DNA of 6,938 nt, taken from the NCBI GenBank assembly GCA_013336035.1, contig JAAXUL010000422.1:1-6938 (forward strand), read 5' to 3'. A model generated the notes under the pieces. It was not told the DNA's origin. It saw nothing but the letters and a program-made list of their open reading frames with translations, and made no database searches. This document shows positions 1 through 4,027 of the stretch, one piece after another (within the stretch, counting starts at the first letter, position 1; the number at the start of each line of letters is the position of its first letter). The translations under genes and the position numbers were made by a program. The DNA comes from Chloroflexales bacterium (GTDB lineage Bacteria > Chloroflexota > Chloroflexia > Chloroflexales > Chloroflexaceae).

Positions 1-30
1 GTTCACGCTCTGACTCCTGAGCATCGGCCC

Positions 31-58
31 CTCTCTGCTAGTGATGCACTAGCGAGAG
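31..58. repeat. Stem-loop beyond the transposon end
   Basis: An inverted repeat pairs CTCTC (31-35) with GAGAG (54-58) and GCTAGTG (37-43) with CACTAGC (47-53). One T (36) is bulged and the loop is ATG (44-46). This gives a 12-base-pair stem. There is no T-run on either side, so it does not look like a standard intrinsic terminator. It lies just outside the repeats at 77-124 and contains the stop codon of the truncated ATPase frame. It could be the target flank, a terminal structure or a weak terminator; its role is unknown. Confidence 0.45.
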
Positions 59-586
59 TCTAGGCCGTTTCAGGGGTGGGTCAATTCTCCGTCGGCGATC
101 TGGGTCAATTCTACACCGGCCTGTACAGCGGTCGCGCATGAGCTCGAGGGCAATGAGTTTGAGCCGATCGGCCTCATCAATGATGAGCAGTTCCATCCAG
201 CCTTCGATGCGCCGCGGTGGTGGGTCATCGAGGGGCGCGCTGAGCGCGAGGGCGTCCTCGACTGTCTGGGTGAGCTGATGGCTGGCAAAGCGGATCTCAT
301 CGGTGAGCTGCCGCGGCGAACAGACGACCGGGGCCGTGAAGAAGACCGTCCGACATGCGGCCAACTCTGGCGTGATGGGGCCAGGATTGTGCTGGCGGAG
401 GACGTACTGGGTAATGGCATCCCAGCGCGCGTAGGTGCGTGCCGAGAGCGTTTTGCCAACGCCCGGCGGCCCATAGCACAGCCCAATATAGCGGTCACGG
501 CGACAGGCCTCACAAAACTCGACAAAGCGGCGATACTCCTTCGTGATCACGAAGGGCTGGGCAGGCGCACCCCGTGGCTCAGTCAT
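38..586 (-). pseudogene. tniB: Truncated TniB/TnsC-type AAA+ ATPase
   Basis: This is the N-terminal half of a transposition regulator ATPase, the partner that binds target DNA and activates a TniA/TnsB-type transposase. Walker A is GPPGVGKT at residues 39-46. Walker B is ELLIIDEAD at 132-140. The similarity-like sequence ends at about residue 152 (LELMRD, near base 131). The remaining 30 residues (Arg/Asp/Pro-rich) are translated from the tandem terminal repeats and flank, not from an ATPase. The sensor and arginine-finger part expected after Walker B is therefore missing. Complete TniB proteins are usually around 300 residues, against 182 here. The ATG at 586 overlaps the end of the transposase gene by 8 bases. 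No good ribosome site precedes it, so translation is probably coupled. It is unlikely to work as a normal ATPase. IstB is an alternative family, but the N-terminal part before Walker A fits TniB/TnsC better. Confidence 0.8.
77..124. repeat. Tandem 24-base repeats, probable transposon end
   Basis: Two copies of TGGGTCAATTCT start at 77 and 101, exactly 24 bases apart. Each is followed by a related segment (CCGTCGGCG and ACACCGGCC), so the repeat unit is about 24 bases. Tandem imperfect repeats of this size are typical of the ends of Mu, Tn7, Tn5053 and IS21-type elements, where the DDE transposase binds. From memory, the GGGTCAATT...CGGCG pattern resembles IS21-family ends, but this was not searched. 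The repeats sit directly beside the broken tniB-like gene, and no matching copy is visible on the far side of the operon. The exact tip of the element is not resolved. Confidence 0.55.
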
Positions 587-2042
587 CGGTGTACCGTTTC
601 ACGCGAGGAGCTGTCGTGTCGGAGGGTAGCTCCGCTGGCGGTGCAGGTGCGGGCTCGATCGGCAGGGGTGGCAAGAGCTGCTCAACAATCGCGCGGTGGG
701 CATTCACTTCGGTGTGCAGCTGATGCCGCTGATGGTTTCGTGCCCGGATGATCTCCTTGAGACTGATGGTCTGGCCGTCCATTTCCTGGGCGACAGCTCG
801 GCAGAGGAAGTTCCCCTGGTGGTAGACCCGGATCTCCGCCATATCGCGGGGGTCATAGCGGATGATGACGGTCTCGCCAATGTAGGCCGCCAGGGTCAGA
901 TCCAGGTAGCGGAAGCCCTGAAAGTGGATGCCATCCCGTCGAACCCGCCGCGGTTTGGGCAGGGTCAGCAGGAGCAGATCGAGCTGCGCGAGCGATTCGG
1001 GCATCCGCGGAATGAAGGCGCCAGCCTCCCAGCGTGCCTGGGGTGCCTGGTGCGTTTCCCCATGGATGCGCTGGTGATAGTCGTCAAGGAGAAACGCCTG
1101 GAGGCGTGGTGCGAACGCGGCCAGCGTGAGGGATGGGATGGCTTTCGCACTCCCTGCGGGCGTGTAGCCCGGCTGCTGACAGAGCCAGAGTTGGGTGAGG
1201 GTCTGAAAGAAGCGTTCGATGCGGCCCCGCCCGCGTGGATGGCCGGGCTGTGAGAACACCAGGGGCATACGGAGATCCGCGCTGACCTGCTCCATCTGTT
1301 GGGAGGTGAAATCGCTGCCGTGATCCGTGTAGAACCGCTCGGGAATGCCACAGATTGTCCAGTGTGGCTCCGCCTTGCGCCAGATCGCCTGGCGGAGCAC
1401 CAGGGCGGTCTGGAGCGCCGTGGGGGCCTGAAAGGTCAGATAGAACCCGGCGATCATGCGGCTGTAGTCATCCTCAATGATACTGAGCCAGGGCCGGGCC
1501 GGGCGGCCGCGCTCGTCGAGGAGCCAGATGTCGAGCAGACAGTGGTCGGCCTGCCAGAGCTCGTTCGGTCGGGTCGCTTCACGGCGGTACAGCATCTCAA
1601 AGGCCTCCTCATAGGCACGACTGCCCTGCTGGGCCAGCGTGACCAGGGCGGGGTCCAGGTGCTGCATGAGCAACGCCACGCTGCGGTAGCTGGGCAGCAC
1701 CCAGCCCTGCGCCGCGACGACCGGGGCAATCTGGCGATGAATGGCCGCAGCGCTGAGGGGTGGGCGTTGGAGCGCCAGGCCAGTGATGAGTTGCTGGAGC
1801 TCGGCAGGCAGGATGCGATGGGTGCCACGATCAGCTCGTGGCTGACGCGCAAGGCCTGCGAGACCATGCTGACGATAGCGGGCGAGCCAGACCTGGAGGG
1901 TGCGGTAGGCGACTCCGTGTTGGGTGGCGAGGGCGCGGAGGGTGACCCCATGCTCAAGATGGGGCTGGAGCAGCGCAAAGCGGGCGAGCGCGACCCCCCG
2001 CTCGTCATCATCCAGTGCGGTCAGCGGGAGTGGCGGATGCAC
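579..2042 (-). CDS. tniA: DDE transposase, TniA/TnsB/Mu type
   Basis: This 487-residue DNA strand-transfer enzyme is predicted to cut and join transposon ends. A helix-turn-helix region spans roughly residues 32-75. The RNase H-like core carries D166 (WQADH), D240 (YTDHGSDF) and E276 (GRIERFF). The last two are separated by 35 residues, the classic DD(35)E spacing. A Mu-type C-terminal beta-barrel follows at about 340-425, and the tail is Pro-rich and probably flexible. The GTG start at 2042 is supported by GAGGGA (2056-2051) 8 bases upstream, inside the end of the recombinase gene. It lies 2 bases after that gene's stop and overlaps the ATPase gene by 8 bases, so the three form an operon. 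The length is a little short of typical TniA (about 550). The reading frame and catalytic triad are intact. An IstA-like relative cannot be excluded. Confidence 0.9.
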   Translation of the reverse strand: MHPPLPLTALDDDERGVALARFALLQPHLEHGVTLRALATQHGVAYRTLQVWLARYRQHGLAGLARQPRADRGTHRILPAELQQLITGLALQRPPLSAAAIHRQIAPVVAAQGWVLPSYRSVALLMQHLDPALVTLAQQGSRAYEEAFEMLYRREATRPNELWQADHCLLDIWLLDERGRPARPWLSIIEDDYSRMIAGFYLTFQAPTALQTALVLRQAIWRKAEPHWTICGIPERFYTDHGSDFTSQQMEQVSADLRMPLVFSQPGHPRGRGRIERFFQTLTQLWLCQQPGYTPAGSAKAIPSLTLAAFAPRLQAFLLDDYHQRIHGETHQAPQARWEAGAFIPRMPESLAQLDLLLLTLPKPRRVRRDGIHFQGFRYLDLTLAAYIGETVIIRYDPRDMAEIRVYHQGNFLCRAVAQEMDGQTISLKEIIRARNHQRHQLHTEVNAHRAIVEQLLPPLPIEPAPAPPAELPSDTTAPRVKRYTDD

Positions 2043-2044
2043 GG

Positions 2045-3103
2045 CTAGAATCCCTCAATGTAGCCGGCGGCGATGGGCTCGGGGGGATTGGTATAGCGTT
2101 GGATGTAGCGCTGCGAACGGTGGCCCAGGCGTCGCTCCAGTTCATAGGCGTCAGCGCCCGTGGCACGGGCGAGTTGGAAGGCAAAGGTGTGGCGGAGATC
2201 GTGGGGCCGTAGCGGGGAGATCTGCCGCGCCGGGTCGCGCATCTCGGCATCATGCCAGCGGCCGATCTGCTCCAGGATGAGGTTGATGGCACGAGGGGAA
2301 AGCCGGCCATCGGCAGCGCGGGCGGGCAGGCCGGCAGCGCTCAAGAAAAGGGCTTTGGCCGTCTCGTCGGCATCGCGCCCGCGCTCACGGTCGAGGTAGT
2401 CGGCAAGGGCGGCGCGCGCATCAGCGGAAAGGAAGACCCGCCGCTCGGTCTGCCCTTTGCCGCGCACGCGGGTGAGCCGAGCGCGACGGGCGGCGCGGAG
2501 GGCGTCAGAGGTGTTTGGTTCCAGCTGGTCGAGGTTGAGGCGCACGAGCTCCTCGCGGCGCAGCCCGGTGGAGAGCAGGACAAAGACGATCGCGCGGTCG
2601 CGCCAGGGGCGCCCGGTGGCGCGAATCGGGGGAGGGGTCGTGGTCGCGATTCGGCGCCCGGTGCGTTGATGAAAGCGTTCCAGCCGGTCGCAGAGGTTCT
2701 TGAGCGAGCGGATCTGATCGATGTCGAGCGCCCGAGGCTCCAGGGGCGGCAGGCCAAGCTCGGGGATGCCCTTTGCCGGGTCGCCGCGGGCAAAGCGCCG
2801 GGGATCCTGGGCGTGGACCCAGGTGGTGAAGGCGGAGAGGGCGGCCAGGTGGTTGTTGACGGTGGCCGGGGCGAAGTGCTGCTCGTCGCGCAGATAGCTC
2901 TGCCAGGCGAGGACATCACGGTGGATGCAGGCGGCGATGCGGTCGTGGCCGTAGCGCGCGGTGAAGAAGTCGGTGAAGCGCTGGAGGTGGAGGGCGATCT
3001 TGGCGGCGACGGCTGGCGAACGAACCCCAGCCACGGCGAGGCGGAGATAACGCTCGCACCAGGCGCTCAGCTCGTCTGGGAGAGGGGGATCCACCGGATT
3101 CAC
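2045..3103 (-). CDS. Tyrosine recombinase (Xer/phage-integrase family)
   Basis: This site-specific recombinase cuts DNA through a covalent phosphotyrosine link. The N-terminal SAM-like, core-binding domain spans about residues 10-100. The catalytic domain starts near 125. Catalytic residues seen are R182 (TGLRREEL), K216 (RGKGQ), H301 and R304 (HDLRH), H328 (LGHRS) and nucleophile Y337, nine residues after H328 as usual. The set is complete. The extra segment before the HxxRH box that marks integron integrases is absent, so this is not IntI. The longest frame starts at GTG 3103, but AAAGG (3107-3103) lies 8 bases before a second GTG at 3094, so the real start may be codon 4. It is the first gene of the operon with the TniA-like transposase. 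By analogy with other Mu-like transposons it may resolve cointegrates or integrate the element. Duplicated sites lie just upstream. Confidence 0.92.
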   Translation of the reverse strand: MNPVDPPLPDELSAWCERYLRLAVAGVRSPAVAAKIALHLQRFTDFFTARYGHDRIAACIHRDVLAWQSYLRDEQHFAPATVNNHLAALSAFTTWVHAQDPRRFARGDPAKGIPELGLPPLEPRALDIDQIRSLKNLCDRLERFHQRTGRRIATTTPPPIRATGRPWRDRAIVFVLLSTGLRREELVRLNLDQLEPNTSDALRAARRARLTRVRGKGQTERRVFLSADARAALADYLDRERGRDADETAKALFLSAAGLPARAADGRLSPRAINLILEQIGRWHDAEMRDPARQISPLRPHDLRHTFAFQLARATGADAYELERRLGHRSQRYIQRYTNPPEPIAAGYIEGF

Positions 3104-3205
3104 CTTTCGTGAAGTGAAACAGGCGAGATACGGCGGTCGTTTTGGAAGGAAAAAGGACGCTGGATAGCCGATTCACCGTACAGAAGAGACGTTCCGTGGA
3201 GTGAA
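3097..3205. repeat. Duplicated GATTCACC...GTGAA module before the recombinase
   Basis: Two related modules occur. The first is GATTCACC (3097-3104) followed at once by TTTCGTGAAGTGAA (3105-3118). The second is GATTCACC (3170-3177), a 14-base gap, then TTCCGTGGAGTGAA (3192-3205), which matches the first in 12 of 14 positions. TTCAC and GTGAA are inverse complements, so each module is also an inverted repeat. The position over and upstream of the recombinase start suggests an operator, or core-type binding sites of the recombinase itself. The first module overlaps the ribosome site. No binding protein can be named. Confidence 0.45.
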
Positions 3206-3207
3206 TG

Positions 3208-3237
3208 GGTGTAGTCTGAGTATACGGCTGATGTCAA
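3208..3237 (-). promoter_or_regulatory. Possible promoter of the recombinase operon
   Basis: On the minus strand a perfect TTGACA (3237-3232) lies 18 bases before TACACC (3213-3208), a weak -10 box. A better -10-like word, TATACT, lies at 3224-3219 but is too close to this -35. The site is about 105 bases before the recombinase start, so the leader would cross both GATTCACC modules, which would suit autoregulation. The assignment is by eye and weak. Apart from the repeats and this site, no gene is visible in 3104-3320. Confidence 0.3.
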
Positions 3238-3320
3238 GGATTGTGGGAGGAAGTTACAACCAGAGTGGTCGAACAGCAGTTGGTGCGCAGTTAGAACCGC
3301 AGGTGTGGCTGAATTAGAGA

Positions 3321-3330
3321 GTTCGGCCGC
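3321..3330 (+). other. Left core recombination site of the cassette
   Basis: GTTCGGC (3321-3327) fits the attC R' consensus GTTRRRY except for the C. It marks the change from GC-rich flank to AT-rich island. The 10-base stretch GTTCGGCCGC (3321-3330) is the exact inverse complement of GCGGCCGAAC (3833-3842) at the start of the attC-like site. In integrons the cassette begins at the TT of this site, with the cut between G3321 and T3322. No second folded attC or attI was found to its left. Confidence 0.55.
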
Positions 3331-3965
3331 TATACACGCCGCATCACTCCCATTTTGTCCATATACTCCACAATATCATATGGCTCCTTGTAAAACTGCA
3401 AATACAATATATATTTATTTTTATTCACTCGAACAACAATACTTTGGCCAACAAATACATATGATGTAATTTCGCTCCAAGGAATGAACTGTCTGTTTTG
3501 TATTTTTCGCACACTTAGACCCTCATCTGTAACAATAATGAGCAAACCGAGAAAGCCAGAAATAAGCCACCAAAGCATTATAAGCAACAAACACATCATC
3601 ATATACGAGATGACTCGGTCTGATGACCAGAATCCGTATATCACCATGCCGAAAAAGAAAGGCAAAATGATAAGTGCTGAAAAGAATATATTCCATTTCC
3701 TCTGAATAAAGTCCTGTTGTAAGTTTGTCATGTACACATAACTTTCCGACTATGAGGATTAATGGAGTCGCGCAAAGCGATTCTTCAACAAGAAGAAGCA
3801 TACGCACATTGTCAAGAGCTACTCAGCCGGGCGCGGCCGAACCAAGCCTTGCAGGCTGACGCCGCTGGCGCGTCCCTAACCTGGGTGCGACTTTCACGCT
3901 CCCCTACTGTGCCGTCGCTCGTGTCGTTCTCGACACCTGCCAGCGGCGCAGCTGAAGGCTAGGCG
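3322..3965 (+). mobile_element. Solitary integron-type gene cassette
   Basis: The unit runs from the TT of the left core site to the G of the GTTAGGC core site at its right end and is about 644 bases long. It contains an AT-rich body (roughly 35-40% GC by eye) in a GC-rich setting and ends in an attC-like palindrome, the normal cassette order. Joining its two ends would rebuild a complete attC whose R'' and R' boxes pair perfectly. The one convincing gene runs antisense to the attC direction, which is uncommon for cassettes. No integron integrase is in the window, so it is either a lone cassette, part of a cluster lacking an integrase, or the edge of a larger array broken by transposons. Confidence 0.6.
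3330..3731 (-). CDS. Small membrane protein with PH-like domain
   Basis: The specific function is not recognised. From the ATG at 3731 the protein has 133 residues. Two hydrophobic helices span about residues 15-35 and 42-67 and are separated by a short polar link. A roughly 65-residue soluble tail follows, with the pattern VTDEGLSVRK...IPWSEI, typical of bacterial PH-like (DUF304-type) membrane proteins, where the tail probably faces the cytoplasm. GGAAAG lies 10 bases before the ATG. A GTG two codons upstream (3737), 6 bases from GGAAAG, is an equally possible start. The gene is AT-rich compared with its neighbours, a sign of separate origin. Its stop lies 2 bases from the left core site of the cassette. 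A weak promoter-like pair (TTGAAG and ATTAAT) is seen on the minus strand at about 3760-3785, so it may carry its own promoter, as antisense cassette genes would need. Confidence 0.75.
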   Translation of the reverse strand: MTNLQQDFIQRKWNIFFSALIILPFFFGMVIYGFWSSDRVISYMMMCLLLIMLWWLISGFLGLLIIVTDEGLSVRKIQNRQFIPWSEITSYVFVGQSIVVRVNKNKYILYLQFYKEPYDIVEYMDKMGVMRRV

Positions 3966-3971
3966 TTAGGC
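3836..3971 (+). other. attC-like recombination site (136 bases)
   Basis: The site opens with GCCGAAC (R'', 3836-3842) and closes with GTTAGGC (R', 3965-3971), a perfect match to GTTRRRY. Between them the arms pair as AGCCTT/AAGGCT (3845-3850 with 3955-3960), CAG/CTG (3852-3854 with 3952-3954), CTG/CAG (3856-3858 with 3949-3951) and CGCCGCTGGC/GCCAGCGGCG (3860-3869 with 3939-3948). G3851, G3855 and A3859 stay unpaired, all on the 5' arm, like the extrahelical bases that set strand choice in true attC sites. The GACGCCGC stretch around A3859 matches classical cassette sites. The loop region (3870-3938) holds a further hairpin, GTGTCG TTCT CGACAC (3921-3936). The length is within the known attC range (about 57-141). 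Polarity is plus: cassette to the left, R' to the right. Confidence 0.75.
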
Positions 3972-3982
3972 GAGTAGACGCA

Positions 3983-4020
3983 GGGTAGCGTTGCAAGAAA
4001 TGCGCAGAATAGCTCTGCAC
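3983..4020 (+). repeat. Possible Tn3-type terminal inverted repeat
   Basis: Tn3-family ends are about 38 bases long, start with a run of G and often lie just before the transposase gene. A stretch starting GGGTAGCGTTGCAAG at 3983 sits 11 bases after the attC core and ends about 8 bases before the transposase start, so size and place fit. The opposite end is outside the window, so the match cannot be tested. The interval 3972-4027 holds nothing else recognisable. Confidence 0.25.
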
Positions 4021-4027
4021 GTGACAG

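Larger units (their letters stand above)
61..3237 (-). mobile_element. Deletion derivative of a recombinase-TniA-TniB transposon
   Basis: The three-gene operon, the tandem end repeats at 77-124 and the upstream regulatory repeats are treated here as one element. The left side seems to be a real transposon end brought next to codon 152 of the ATPase gene by an internal deletion. The opposite end was not identified, so the right limit is set arbitrarily at the possible promoter. Without a complete ATPase the element is probably not mobile by itself. Confidence 0.4.

Noticed and set aside
1299..2048. Long plus-strand frames opposite the transposase and recombinase (also 278-751, 696-1253 and 2252-3112)
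   Set aside because: They are antisense shadows of GC-rich genes with strong catalytic motifs on the other strand, and none shows a recognisable domain.
2045..3103. Tyrosine recombinase as an integron integrase (IntI)
   Set aside because: The IntI-specific insert before the HxxRH box is absent, and the gene is operonic with a TniA-like transposase.
3287..3300. Near-palindrome GCAGTTAGAACCGC as a recombinase crossover or attI
   Set aside because: It is short, has a mismatch, and is a single copy with no supporting arms.
3268..3327. A second attC on the minus strand, GCCGAAC to GTTCGAC
   Set aside because: The outer boxes pair with one mismatch, but the inner arms are not complementary, so no stem forms.
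3762..3962. 66-codon plus-strand frame ending inside the attC-like site
   Set aside because: More than half of it (RPNQALQADAAG and onwards) is a translation of the attC palindrome, a familiar artefact. There is no clear ribosome site and the N-terminal part shows no domain.
3836..3971. Reading the attC with minus polarity, so that the PH-like gene would be in sense orientation
   Set aside because: R' would then be GTTCGGC rather than the canonical GTTAGGC, and the extrahelical bases would lie on the wrong arm.
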